Source: Candidatus Stoquefichus massiliensis AP9
Lineage (GTDB): Bacteria; Bacillota_I; Bacilli_A; Erysipelotrichales; Coprobacillaceae
Length of the DNA stretch: 56,315 bases
Assembly: GCF_000455285.1 (NCBI RefSeq)
Contig: NZ_HG005284.1
Span: 255,921 to 312,235, forward strand
Direction of reading: 5' to 3'
Of this stretch, positions 17,623 through 25,825 are shown one piece after another. How positions within the stretch are numbered: the first letter of the stretch is position 1; each line of letters opens with the position of its first letter. The translations under genes were made by a program, and so were the position numbers. Under the pieces are notes generated by a model. That model did not search any database and was not told the DNA's origin. It was given only the letters and a program-made list of their open reading frames with translations.

Positions 17623-18036
17623 TTAGTCACCATCTCCCTTATATTTTTTATTATACTGGCTGGCAAATCTCTTTCTTCTGTTCTTGAATACTTCAAATTC
17701 GCTTTCCTGTTTTTCCATATAATATTGTTTCTTCTCATCTTCAAATAAATCAGGATAGTAATCCCAAAGCTGCTTAAACTGAGTATCTTCATTTGTCTTT
17801 TCAGAACCATTGATAATGAGATTAATTCCTCTCATGATCTGGTCAGATAAAATCTGATTATTAACAGCAACCTGCTTCTGTTTGCGAATTTCCACTCTTT
17901 CGTGAGATTCAATAAGATCGCTTATTTCCAAAATGGATAAATCCCAAAAAATAGATGGACTTATGCCACAGTCTAATGCAGCTAGATAAAGTTCATCTAT
18001 CAGATCTCCAACTTTTTTATAACTTACATCATTTCT
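17623..18036 (-). CDS. Tail assembly chaperone, frameshift extension (gpGT-type C-terminal part)
   Basis: This frame is open through the end of the preceding gene and continues DLIDELYLAALDCGIS, FWDLSILEISDLIESHERV, then a charged C-terminus ending KGDGD. It has no good start of its own (a TTG at 17931 lacks a ribosome site). The FWDLSLxEI pattern is typical of the second tail chaperone made by ribosomal frameshifting. The phase relative to the upstream gene is -1, and an AAAA run at about 18036-18039 (GCAAAAG in the gene's sense) is the plausible slip point. Confidence 0.65.
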   Translation of the reverse strand, partial: RNDVSYKKVGDLIDELYLAALDCGISPSIFWDLSILEISDLIESHERVEIRKQKQVAVNNQILSDQIMRGINLIINGSEKTNEDTQFKQLWDYYPDLFEDEKKQYYMEKQESEFEVFKNRRKRFASQYNKKYKGDGD

Positions 18037-18464
18037 TTTGCATTCTCCAGACGTTTGTCCATTGACTCCGTCTGTGCTTGTGAGAAAAAACCACTTACCT
18101 GGTATATTGGAAAGAAAACATCAGTCATGAACGTCATCTGTGTTCCACCTTCATCCTGATATTTATCAAACAAATCAATGACATCAGCTTCCTTTATGCC
18201 ATGCTCATATTTCTGCATTGCCTGATGTGCAATCAAAAGCATGACCTTTAATGCAGGCATTGATCCATTATCTGTACTTGATATTACATTGAGTAAATTC
18301 GTACCAAGCTTATCCTCAAGATTAATGATTGACTGTGTTGTTAATTTTAATTTATAATCCCTTCCATCAACACTCCATATTGCATATGGCTTTCTTTTAT
18401 TCACCGTTGAAGTTTCTGACTTCTGATTACCATCTTCTATAACTTCTCCACTTAACGCTCCCAT
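18024..18464 (-). CDS. Tail assembly chaperone (gpG-type)
   Basis: About 146 aa starting at MGALSGEV, chosen because AGGAGG lies 6 nt upstream; a second ATG lies too close to it. It contains DYKLKLTTQSIINLEDKLGTNLLNV and DVIDLFDKYQDEGG, typical of the small acidic chaperone that binds the tape measure during tail assembly. It lies between the tail protein and the frameshift extension, the standard gpG position. A fraction of ribosomes is expected to shift into the gpGT extension. Confidence 0.75.
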   Translation of the reverse strand: MGALSGEVIEDGNQKSETSTVNKRKPYAIWSVDGRDYKLKLTTQSIINLEDKLGTNLLNVISSTDNGSMPALKVMLLIAHQAMQKYEHGIKEADVIDLFDKYQDEGGTQMTFMTDVFFPIYQVSGFFSQAQTESMDKRLENAKEMM

Positions 18465-18474
18465 AATCATCCTC

Positions 18475-18891
18475 CTATGCTATAACTGGATCAGTGATTT
18501 CTAACGCACTTGCTAGTGCAATATTCAAATCAAATTCAATGACACCATTAACGCCGCCACCTGTACGTTTCAGTGATATCTGTCCATCAAATGATGTTGT
18601 TGTTCCATCCTTGAGTGTCTCCTTGAAAGATAAGGTTTCTCCTGAAGCCTCAAACGCTCTTAAGACACGATAAGGTGACTCTGCTTCACTATTATCGTAT
18701 CTGAATTTATAAACGACATCCCCTGGATCTCCAATACCCATTTCGTATACCTTGATTGTATCTTCAAGAGTAGTGTTTTCTACTTTCTCAGGGTCAACTC
18801 CCATTTCTGGTATTTCCTTTAGACCTTTTAATTTTGTATAGGTACTTGCACCCTTAGCCTTGTACTCCAATGTAGCTCCATTTGCTAACAT
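18475..18891 (-). CDS. Major tail tube protein
   Basis: A 138-aa protein starting MLANGATLEYKAKGASTYTKL. It contains LKEIPEMGVDPEKVENTTLEDT and GDPGDVVYKFRYDNSE, typical of the short phi13/TP901-type major tail proteins that assemble as hexameric rings. A GGAGGATG-like ribosome site precedes it. Position after the tail terminator gene and before the chaperones agrees. It should be one of the most abundant virion proteins. Confidence 0.8.
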   Translation of the reverse strand: MLANGATLEYKAKGASTYTKLKGLKEIPEMGVDPEKVENTTLEDTIKVYEMGIGDPGDVVYKFRYDNSEAESPYRVLRAFEASGETLSFKETLKDGTTTSFDGQISLKRTGGGVNGVIEFDLNIALASALEITDPVIA

Positions 18892-18912
18892 AAAATCATC
18901 CTCCTTCTATTT

Positions 18913-19269
18913 CTATGTGTGATATATAAATTTCTTTTTGCATTCAATAATAGCTTCATATCTCATTTGTTTGTGCTTCAAACTGCTTGGATCTGGAACA
19001 TCCTGACAGTTTGTTCTTAAGAATCCAAGTCTTGACATAACAGCATCAATATCAACAGCTGTCTGAGATGTACTTTTACCATCCCATATATCAATGCGAT
19101 ATCTGATATAAGAACTCTGTTCCTGATCATCAGTGAATTCATCCACCTTATTTTCCTCTTCAACATACTGAACTGCTGGCATATCCGAAAAACTTTGCGG
19201 ATACATATCACTTACATTTTTAACAACAGACTGAAGCTCCCTATAAATAATATCCTTTACATTTATCAT
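18913..19269 (-). CDS. Tail terminator-like protein
   Basis: About 118 aa from MINVKDIIYRELQ (an ATG 9 nt upstream is too close to the AAGGAG site). Features DMYPQSFSDMPAVQYVEEEN and YRIDIWDGKSTSQTAVDIDAVMSRLGF resemble the gpU/tail completion family that caps the tail tube. Order head closure - HK97 gp10-like - this gene - tail tube supports the assignment. Confidence 0.65.
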   Translation of the reverse strand: MINVKDIIYRELQSVVKNVSDMYPQSFSDMPAVQYVEEENKVDEFTDDQEQSSYIRYRIDIWDGKSTSQTAVDIDAVMSRLGFLRTNCQDVPDPSSLKHKQMRYEAIIECKKKFIYHT

Positions 19270-19799
19270 TTCTTGCATATCTCCTTTATCTTAGATGAAA
19301 TAATCTTCTTGGAATTTTTAATAATATCTTTTTCATGATTCTTTAGTGCTGGATACATAAATGGTCTGGCCATCTGTCCTTTTGTATAATAGCCAATAAC
19401 TTCACCATCTTTCATAGCAACTCTATATCCATAGCTTTCAGCCTTTTCAACTGACATGGCATCTGCTGGTATCATCCAGCCTCTTTGTGAGTATCGTGGT
19501 ATGACTGCTGGTGAAATGCCTGCGTGATTAGCCTGACCGTTAGGTCCAGTACCAAATTCATAGTAGGCACCATATTCTGAATTTGTATAGACAGTAGATG
19601 AGATAACTTGATCTTTAATTTCTTTCTTTATTCTGACCGATCTCTCCAACGCATGAGAATCAGATGTAATGAGAAGTCGAGCCTGTGACTGAACAATAAG
19701 TCCGCCTTGCGATACCGCCTCTACAACGGCCTCTTTAGCAACCTTTGAATCAAGTTCTGATAGTTTGTTAAACAGTTTGCTTAAATCTATATTGCTCAT
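19266..19799 (-). CDS. HK97 gp10-like minor tail/connector protein
   Basis: A 177-aa protein. LDSKVAKEAVVEAVSQGGLIVQSQARLL and YGAYYEFGTGPN followed by GQMARPFMYPAL form the classic HK97 gp10 pattern, ending in a Lys-rich tail. These proteins join head and tail. It overlaps its upstream neighbour by 4 nt and its downstream neighbour by a few bases, so translation is coupled. Confidence 0.78.
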   Translation of the reverse strand: MSNIDLSKLFNKLSELDSKVAKEAVVEAVSQGGLIVQSQARLLITSDSHALERSVRIKKEIKDQVISSTVYTNSEYGAYYEFGTGPNGQANHAGISPAVIPRYSQRGWMIPADAMSVEKAESYGYRVAMKDGEVIGYYTKGQMARPFMYPALKNHEKDIIKNSKKIISSKIKEICKK

Positions 19800-20101
19800 A
19801 ATCGCTCAATCTCCAATCCTCTAAATCGCCTACTTTTCTTTACGCTAATGACCTTATGACTTATCCCTTCATAAATAATCATGTCATGCTCTTCAATCTC
19901 TAAAATGCCATAATAATGCATATTCATGATGCTGTTTATTCTCAAGCCATATAGTTCTGTTTGCAGTTTAGAACCCGCAGGCCAGATAAGTGCTTCATCT
20001 TCATGAATTTCATCACTGTAAGCCTCTAAGATATTGCCCTCACTGTCTTTGTGAGGCATATAAGCCCTATGCTTAAATTTTCGTAGACTCTTCTTTTTCA
20101 T
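19796..20101 (-). CDS. Head closure / head-tail joining protein
   Basis: About 101 aa from MKKKSLRKFKHRAYMPH. The upstream in-frame sequence overlaps the previous gene and is unlikely to be used. LEAYSDEIHEDEALIWPAGSKLQTELYG and VISVKKSRRFRGLEIERL fit small head-closure proteins of SPP1 gp16/phi HK97 type. The call relies on operon position and length as much as sequence. Confidence 0.6.
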   Translation of the reverse strand: MKKKSLRKFKHRAYMPHKDSEGNILEAYSDEIHEDEALIWPAGSKLQTELYGLRINSIMNMHYYGILEIEEHDMIIYEGISHKVISVKKSRRFRGLEIERL

Positions 20102-20408
20102 CCTTGACTCTCCTTCCAAGCGCAGAAAGACGATAGCTTGCAATTCCTGAAAGAATATCATCTTCACTTAGATAGGTTTCACTTTCCCCACCCTCATTGT
20201 ATGATGACAGTCCTTCATTCCCACGCTTGTTGTATCTTGCTACTGCGAGCTGAAGCTTGGCTTCTGATAATTCATCAATCATTTTTCTGCGGTTTGTTCT
20301 GGAAAGAATTGTGGCTTCTGCACTTAAAAGAAAAGATGAGACTTTTTCCAGATCAGTCTCACCTGTTAGCAGCTGAAACCTTTGTTCCAGCAGATTATTC
20401 ATTTCCAT
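20073..20408 (-). CDS. Head-tail connector (adaptor) protein
   Basis: About 111 aa from MEMNNLLEQRFQLLTGE, with GGAAG placed 6 nt before the ATG. It is an all-helical protein with MIDELSEAKLQLAVARYN and YRLSALGRRVKDE, as in phage gp6/gp15-like adaptors that dock on the portal. It overlaps both neighbours, in line with the dense structural operon. Confidence 0.65.
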   Translation of the reverse strand: MEMNNLLEQRFQLLTGETDLEKVSSFLLSAEATILSRTNRRKMIDELSEAKLQLAVARYNKRGNEGLSSYNEGGESETYLSEDDILSGIASYRLSALGRRVKDEKEESTKI

Positions 20409-20652
20409 TTTGTGCTTCCTTGATGATAGCCACAATTTCCTTGTTTGTTAAAGAATCATCAATTTCAATTCCCAGCTGTGCAGCCAATTCCTTCAGTTCA
20501 CCGCTATTCATCTTGCTTAAGGATTTTTGCTTTTTCTCATTATTCTCAGATTCGTCCACTTTCTTAACTTGCTTAAATCCCTTATCAATGTATTCCTGAA
20601 CTTTTTCATCCTTAACAATAAACTGTACATTCTCTTTCATAACAATAGTCAT
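20395..20652 (-). CDS. Small phage protein with Rho-N/HeH (LEM-like) C-terminal motif
   Basis: An 85-aa protein. The first ~35 residues (MKENVQFIVKDEKVQEYIDKGF region) are followed by a Lys/Glu linker and KMNSGELKELAAQLGIEIDD then LTNKEIVAIIKEA, a helix-extended-helix pattern often seen in a small gene after phage capsid genes. AGGAGG lies 8 nt upstream. The role is unknown; DNA or head association is inferred. Confidence 0.6.
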   Translation of the reverse strand: MTIVMKENVQFIVKDEKVQEYIDKGFKQVKKVDESENNEKKQKSLSKMNSGELKELAAQLGIEIDDSLTNKEIVAIIKEAQNGNE

Positions 20653-20664
20653 TTCAGTTTCCTC

Positions 20665-21594
20665 CTAGGCTGTTGGCTTTGAATCTTTAATATTGACATA
20701 GATTGAATCCTCTTTATTGTCTAATGTCCATATTTCATGAAAACGGCGATAATCCATATCCCATGCATTGGCTCTTTGATTTGTCAATGGATCAAAGATA
20801 CGCATAACATCCTGCTTAGAGATAGCAATAGGTGTAATTCTAGGTACAATAATAAAGTTTGCTTCCAAAGCACCTGTTCCCTTCACATAGCCACCTTGTT
20901 CCTGTCCAGAAGTTTCACCATCATAGATTGTAATAGCAGAATACATTCTATTCTGTGGTGTCTCGATAATAGGGCATTGATCAACCGCTGGTACTTTTGT
21001 ATCAATGCCACCTTGAGAGAATGTTACATCAGTAATTTTTCCAGCCAACGCCATTTCTAATTCAAGTTTTGCATCCGCAGTCATATGGATAACCAACTCA
21101 CCGTTATATCCTTTATCTCGAATTTTCGCAATGCCTTTCTTGATTTCCCTTAAAATTGTTGATTCTGCTGGCACATATCCATAGACAATATTTTCATCCT
21201 TTGTGATTGCTGTTGTAATCAATTTTGATAAACGATATGCGTCAATTTCTGGAGTTACAAACATTCTTTGGAACTCTCCCATAACTGTAGATGCAGTTGC
21301 AACAAAGTTCGTTTCATCCACATCCATAGCATCCAATGAGAACTTACGACCTCTATCCTGTGTCATTGTTCTTGTCTCATATTCCAAAGTAATGGCACCC
21401 TGATTGTACCCTTTTTCCCTATCGTATTGACCTAAGCCCTGCAATGCGATTTTAGGAATTTTAACTTCTGCTCCTCCGCTGTATTTGACTTGTCCCGCGT
21501 TCGCTTCCATCCATCCTGTTAATGCTTCCTGTTGTGCTACTAAATCCAATGTCTGCTGGAATAAAGTAGCAGTTGCTAATGTATTAATTGGCAT
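20665..21594 (-). CDS. Major capsid protein
   Basis: A 309-aa protein directly after the scaffold gene. It contains WMEANAGQVKYSGGAEVKIPK, cited as WMEANAGQVKYSGG, RTMTQDRGRKFSLDAMDVDETNF and YRRFHEIWTLDNKEDSIYV, typical of HK97-fold capsids of Firmicute siphoviruses with a separate scaffold. No long N-terminal delta domain is present, in agreement with the distinct scaffold protein encoded upstream. Confidence 0.85.
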   Translation of the reverse strand: MPINTLATATLFQQTLDLVAQQEALTGWMEANAGQVKYSGGAEVKIPKIALQGLGQYDREKGYNQGAITLEYETRTMTQDRGRKFSLDAMDVDETNFVATASTVMGEFQRMFVTPEIDAYRLSKLITTAITKDENIVYGYVPAESTILREIKKGIAKIRDKGYNGELVIHMTADAKLELEMALAGKITDVTFSQGGIDTKVPAVDQCPIIETPQNRMYSAITIYDGETSGQEQGGYVKGTGALEANFIIVPRITPIAISKQDVMRIFDPLTNQRANAWDMDYRRFHEIWTLDNKEDSIYVNIKDSKPTA

Positions 21595-21607
21595 ATTCTA
21601 TTCCTCC

Positions 21608-22195
21608 TTATTTGCCCATCATATTTTTATAAATCAATTCCGCTTCAGATGGTGTATCATCCTTAGCTCTTTTTGGTGGCTTTCCACCCTTTAGTCTTTC
21701 ATCAACCGCTTTTTCTACAGCAGATTGAAAAGCCTTTTCAACAGTCTCAATGCTTTTCTTGCAGCTGTCTGCATCAGTAAAATTTAGAATTTCGGCAAGT
21801 TCTGTTGGGATACCTTTATCAGCCAGCTGAACCTTAGCCTGCGCAGTCAATTCTCTTTGAGTAATTGCTGCTTCTCTCGCATCCAGGTCCTCCTGACGTT
21901 TCTTCGCCTGATATTCCTTCTTTTCCTTTTCGGACATTCCTGCAAGCTTTTCTGCTTCTGTTTTCTGATCTTCCAGATGCTTTTCCCAGCTTTTACGTTC
22001 CTTTGCAATTCTTCCCTGAACAATCTTGTCCAGTTCCTCCTGTGTAAAGGTCTTAGGCTGCTGAATATCATTTTCAGGTTCACCTTCATGACTTTCGTTT
22101 TCCTGATTATCTGTGTCATTTGCACCAGTCCCAGGATCTTCTTCTGCAAATAACTGTAAATTATCTAATGGAAATAAAAACTTGTTTTTTTTCAT
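21608..22195 (-). CDS. Capsid scaffolding protein (DUF4355-like)
   Basis: About 195 aa from MKKNKFLFPLDNLQLFAEED, with GGAGG just upstream. It has an acidic Asn/Glu-rich N-terminus, then a long charged coiled coil (TQEELDKIVQGRIAKERKSW; EKEKKEYQAKKRQEDLDARE) and a basic C-terminus (GGKPPKRAKDD). This composition is that of phage scaffold proteins. LQLFAE near the start is a frequent phage scaffold/capsid motif. Overlapping frames in this stretch are shadows. Confidence 0.82.
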   Translation of the reverse strand: MKKNKFLFPLDNLQLFAEEDPGTGANDTDNQENESHEGEPENDIQQPKTFTQEELDKIVQGRIAKERKSWEKHLEDQKTEAEKLAGMSEKEKKEYQAKKRQEDLDAREAAITQRELTAQAKVQLADKGIPTELAEILNFTDADSCKKSIETVEKAFQSAVEKAVDERLKGGKPPKRAKDDTPSEAELIYKNMMGK

Positions 22196-22282
22196 AACTT
22201 CCTCCATTTAAAGTCCGTACGACCATCCCAGCTTTTCATGTCATCAGTTTCTGGACATATAAAAAGACAATCACACGATTGC

Positions 22283-22441
22283 CTATTTATCATTATTTTC
22301 CTTTAATTCAGCAACAACTTTTTTGTCAATAAGTTCTTTCACTCGCTTAGGGTTTTCAACCACAAATATATCTCCCTCTCGTCTGGGAATTCCACACTGA
22401 ACATCAAACATGTTCCTGATAACCTTTAATCTCGCCATCAT
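22283..22441 (-). CDS. Small phage head-region protein
   Basis: About 52 aa from MMARLKVIRNMFDVQ, starting after AAAAGGAGGTGAAC. It contains RLKVIRNMFDVQCGIPRREGD and PKRVKELIDKKVVAEL. Similar short proteins occur between minor head and scaffold genes in many siphoviruses, but the role is not known to me. A gap of 87 bp without obvious features separates it from the scaffold start. Confidence 0.55.
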   Translation of the reverse strand: MMARLKVIRNMFDVQCGIPRREGDIFVVENPKRVKELIDKKVVAELKENNDK

Positions 22442-22484
22442 GTTCACCTCCTTTTTGGCAAAATAAAAACCGATGAAACATCGG

Positions 22485-22772
22485 TCAATAATAATCTTTT
22501 TCTTCAAGAATATCAAATAATTTGTCAAACAGTTCTTCTGTTTCATATCCTAATTCATTAGGTTCGTCATTCTCAAAACCATATTCAATATTCTTTTGAA
22601 TAACATAATTCCTTATTTGTCTTATTTCTTCCTTGCCGAGTGCCCTATTGGAATTGGTAAATTCAATAACATCCTTTTTTACATACCCATCATCAGGATT
22701 CAAATCTTTCATCTCTAACAAGCTAAATAATAGTTCTTTTTCATCCTTGGTTAACCTATATTTTTTGAACAT
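22485..22772 (-). CDS. Small acidic protein; candidate immunity protein for the minor head toxin domain
   Basis: A 95-aa, strongly acidic, helical protein (MFKKYRLTKDEKELLFSLLEM at the start; NELGYETEELFDKLFDILEEK at the end). It begins 3 nt after the minor head protein gene, whose C-terminus resembles a polymorphic toxin RNase domain. An acidic gene of ~100 aa directly after a toxin-like domain is the usual arrangement of an immunity gene. I do not recognise the family, so the role is inferred from position and composition. Confidence 0.45.
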   Translation of the reverse strand: MFKKYRLTKDEKELLFSLLEMKDLNPDDGYVKKDVIEFTNSNRALGKEEIRQIRNYVIQKNIEYGFENDEPNELGYETEELFDKLFDILEEKDYY

Positions 22773-22775
22773 ACA

Positions 22776-24338
22776 CTATAATTCCTTTCTTACAGTCTGA
22801 ATCAAAACACCTGTATCAGGATTGACTGTGACATCAACTCTCTTATTTGTATATTTACTACTTCTTCCGTTAGATCCAGACTTTGTATCAACAGCTTTTC
22901 CTGATAATGCTTCTATAATATCTTCTATATCAACACCTTCACGCTTGATTGATGCTTTTTGTCCTTCTTTAACGGTAGTTCCCAAAACTCTCTCAATAAA
23001 ATGATTACTTTGTGATGTTATTTTTATTCCATCACCTGTTATAAGACCAACAACATTATTTTGAATAATTTCATGATATTTCTTATAATCATCAAAACTG
23101 GAAAATGCTGATAATTTACCAGAAACACGTGACTTTTTATATTTCTTTAACAAGTTCCATTCATTAGTATTATTATACTTCATTTCCTGGAACTTTGCTA
23201 GTGAATCTGGCATGTTTTCAGTACCAATTACATCTTTATAATATTTATACTGCCTTCTGTCAGATGATAGATTTACTGTTTTCTTCTGAAATGTTTCAAC
23301 AGTATCAATTCCATGCACGTCCTGCTGCCTTTTTAGCCAATCATCATATGTTTCATTAGCATTAACAGTTTCTTCTTCACCAGTAATAGGATTACGCTGA
23401 CGACGAACCATATTTTCACTAACGCCTTCAATATATGGTTCCATAACAGAACGACAATGAGGATGAAGCGGAGGAATATCTTTACCAATTTCTCCCTTGC
23501 CTACTTCTACAGCAGTTCCATCGTGCTTCTGGCATACTCTTGAGGTCTTGAAATCATGCACTGCACGAAACACTTCTTTCCTGATTCCCGCATCCTCAAA
23601 TGCCAATTGATCAACAAACGAAGTTACTGCTGCCGATTCTGTTTCAATAAGACGTCTGGCCTTGTATGCACCAACAGAAAAACGCTCATCTATGCTGTCC
23701 TGCATTTCCCTTTCAGTCTTTCCAGTAAGAAGTCCCATCATCATTTCATCTTTTAGACTATAGGTCAATTCATCTGTGTTGTTCCAAATTCTTTCAGAAT
23801 AATTCTCCCCACTCCATCTTGACTTGAGCATTCCATCAACTAATGTTGGATCCAATGTATTAAACTGATAGGCAACATCTGTAGCATGCTGAATATTAAA
23901 AACATCTCTATGGTATCCATCAAAGGCTGAATTGATATAAGACAAAGTCGATACTTCCTTTTCGGTACTGTAGATGCTTTGCATCAGGATATCCAAATCA
24001 TTCTGGATATTTTCAAGTCTGCTGATTCGATAGCGATAGGCAGGTGCATCCAGCTTCTTGATAAGTTCTTTTTTCTCCTGGCTGGTTTGACCATTTTTCA
24101 GTTTTCTCAGCAGTTCATTGTAATCATGAGGATTTTCCAATGAATTAATAAGCGTTTTAGCTTCCTGAATAGAAAGATTGTTCTTTGCTCTGTAGGTATC
24201 AAATATTCCCTGAATTTTCTTATTCAGATACAGCGACGATTTTTGATACAGCTTAGCCAGATACTCTGCAGTAACATCTGCATCATTGAGAATATTAAGA
24301 AGTTTTTCTTCCTGCCTTTTCTTCCAGTAATCACTCAT
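22776..24338 (-). CDS. SPP1 gp7-like minor head protein with C-terminal toxin-like nuclease domain
   Basis: A 520-aa minor head protein. The central SPP1 gp7/Mu F-type region includes RLIETESAAVTSFVDQLAFE and the zinc-like FKTSRVCQKHDGT to PPLHPHCRS motif. The last ~90 residues (HFIERVLGT, REGVDIEDIIEALSG, GRSSKYTNKRVDVTVNPDTG) resemble RNase toxin domains of BECR type found in polymorphic toxins and reported as fusions to phage minor head proteins (PBECR). Minor head proteins can enter the cell with DNA, so the domain could act early after injection. The nuclease call is motif-based. Confidence 0.78.
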   Translation of the reverse strand: MSDYWKKRQEEKLLNILNDADVTAEYLAKLYQKSSLYLNKKIQGIFDTYRAKNNLSIQEAKTLINSLENPHDYNELLRKLKNGQTSQEKKELIKKLDAPAYRYRISRLENIQNDLDILMQSIYSTEKEVSTLSYINSAFDGYHRDVFNIQHATDVAYQFNTLDPTLVDGMLKSRWSGENYSERIWNNTDELTYSLKDEMMMGLLTGKTEREMQDSIDERFSVGAYKARRLIETESAAVTSFVDQLAFEDAGIRKEVFRAVHDFKTSRVCQKHDGTAVEVGKGEIGKDIPPLHPHCRSVMEPYIEGVSENMVRRQRNPITGEEETVNANETYDDWLKRQQDVHGIDTVETFQKKTVNLSSDRRQYKYYKDVIGTENMPDSLAKFQEMKYNNTNEWNLLKKYKKSRVSGKLSAFSSFDDYKKYHEIIQNNVVGLITGDGIKITSQSNHFIERVLGTTVKEGQKASIKREGVDIEDIIEALSGKAVDTKSGSNGRSSKYTNKRVDVTVNPDTGVLIQTVRKEL

Positions 24339-24356
24339 TGCTATTTACCAGCAATA

Positions 24357-25814
24357 CTAATGATTTTTTGAAGAATCCAGTTTAGAGTTTTTATCACTGG
24401 CAGAAGTATCCTCTGATGTATCTTCATCTTCCTCATCCTCCCTAAATGGCTTGTCATTCTCAAACTTAAACATCTGCTGCTGGCGACGTACGTTATCATC
24501 ATTTTCCTTCTTGACTTTCTCCACCTCACCAGCTGCATCTTCAACAAAAGGCAACTGTTCGATTAACGTTTCGTTTGACACCTTGCCACTTAAGTTTGCA
24601 ATCATCTGTGCAAGTTCATTGAGGTTCTTAGGAAGTTCCCTTGTGAATGTAATTTTAACCATATTTGGATTAACCGATATTGCTTTAAGTTTAAGAAAAT
24701 TACAGAACAGTTCAATTCTTCTTTTCAGACCCTTCTTATAGTACTTTTCCTTCTCGCCAGTAATCATCTGCAGTCCAAGCAACTTATACTCCATAGCTAC
24801 ACCTGAACTGTTGCCAACAAAGTTTTCATCCGTTAGGTTAGGAACATGAGAAAATGTGTAAATATCTTCCTTTATAGCCTTACGCAGTACTTCTATTCCC
24901 GTTTCATCAAATGTTCTTGCTATATATTCAGCACGTGCATCCAGTGGCAGTTCCAACAATCCATTTTCTTTCAGTATCTTCATAGCCTCAGAAACTTCTT
25001 CATTGTCATCACCTAGCAATGAGCCATAAATAACCAATAAAGCCTCAACAAACTGCTCCTTGTCATTGACTCTATCACTTGTGATTTTATTGTATGCATC
25101 TATAAGAGAAATCTGCTGTTCAAAATCACCAATGCAAAGTTTGTTGTTGCGATACTCAACGATTGGAACATTGCCAAGATGATTCTCATATGGCTCACTA
25201 ATATCTTGATGGTTGTTTCCATTGCATTCAAGTATCATATTGTAGATATAAGTCTTAGTTACTACTGTTGCACGATAGCAGAACTTTTCCGTTATTGAAT
25301 CCTTAAAGCGATAATAATAGACACCAAATAATAAATTCTGTTCAATGGTATCATCATACACAAGGAATGTATGATCAGCTTCAATATTTCTGACAAGCAA
25401 ATCAGTTGTATCCTCTTTGACATAAACATATTCATAGGCAACACCACAGACACTCATATCATGCGCATTGTCACTGTCCACATCATCTGTATCTGCTGTA
25501 TCAAATGCATCGGTGAGCCTATCAATACCTGCTGTATCTTCTTTATCATATACACCATACGATATTGGACTGTTCATGAAGAATCCAGTTGCTGTATCTG
25601 ATATATCCTTGGCATGATTGCATACAACCTTATTATTTGCCGCTTTCTTGTTCTTCTTTTTTCTGCCTTTGATCGCATGATCAGCTTCATAATATCTCAT
25701 ATTCTTTCTGAATTTTGATGCAATGTTATTGTGCTTTCTGATCAGCTGCTCAATTTGCGTTTTATTCAGCTGTGTTTCATCATATATACTTCCATCAACT
25801 GTAAATGTATACAT
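24357..25814 (-). CDS. Portal protein (SPP1 gp6-like)
   Basis: A 485-aa portal subunit forming the dodecameric DNA channel. Recognisable features are the N-terminal NKTQIEQLIRKHNNIASKF, GFFMNSPISYGV, VAYEYVYVKED, LTDENFVGNSSGVAMEYKL and a Glu/Asp-rich C-terminus. Position between TerL and the minor head gene is canonical. Ribosome site GGAGGG. An ATG 6 nt after its stop is not used; the next gene starts 18 nt downstream. Confidence 0.88.
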   Translation of the reverse strand: MYTFTVDGSIYDETQLNKTQIEQLIRKHNNIASKFRKNMRYYEADHAIKGRKKKNKKAANNKVVCNHAKDISDTATGFFMNSPISYGVYDKEDTAGIDRLTDAFDTADTDDVDSDNAHDMSVCGVAYEYVYVKEDTTDLLVRNIEADHTFLVYDDTIEQNLLFGVYYYRFKDSITEKFCYRATVVTKTYIYNMILECNGNNHQDISEPYENHLGNVPIVEYRNNKLCIGDFEQQISLIDAYNKITSDRVNDKEQFVEALLVIYGSLLGDDNEEVSEAMKILKENGLLELPLDARAEYIARTFDETGIEVLRKAIKEDIYTFSHVPNLTDENFVGNSSGVAMEYKLLGLQMITGEKEKYYKKGLKRRIELFCNFLKLKAISVNPNMVKITFTRELPKNLNELAQMIANLSGKVSNETLIEQLPFVEDAAGEVEKVKKENDDNVRRQQQMFKFENDKPFREDEEDEDTSEDTSASDKNSKLDSSKNH

Positions 25815-25825
25815 CTGATTCCCTC

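Noticed and set aside
17586-17810. Minus-strand ORF overlapping the tail chaperone end (MVTKHIRGIKSNYIC end)
   Set aside because: Shadow frame; no protein-like features. It is relevant only because its GTG shows the one-base offset of the tape measure start.
24341-24547. Small basic ORF inside the portal gene end
   Set aside because: Arg/Met-rich out-of-frame reading of the acidic portal C-terminus, lacking a ribosome site.
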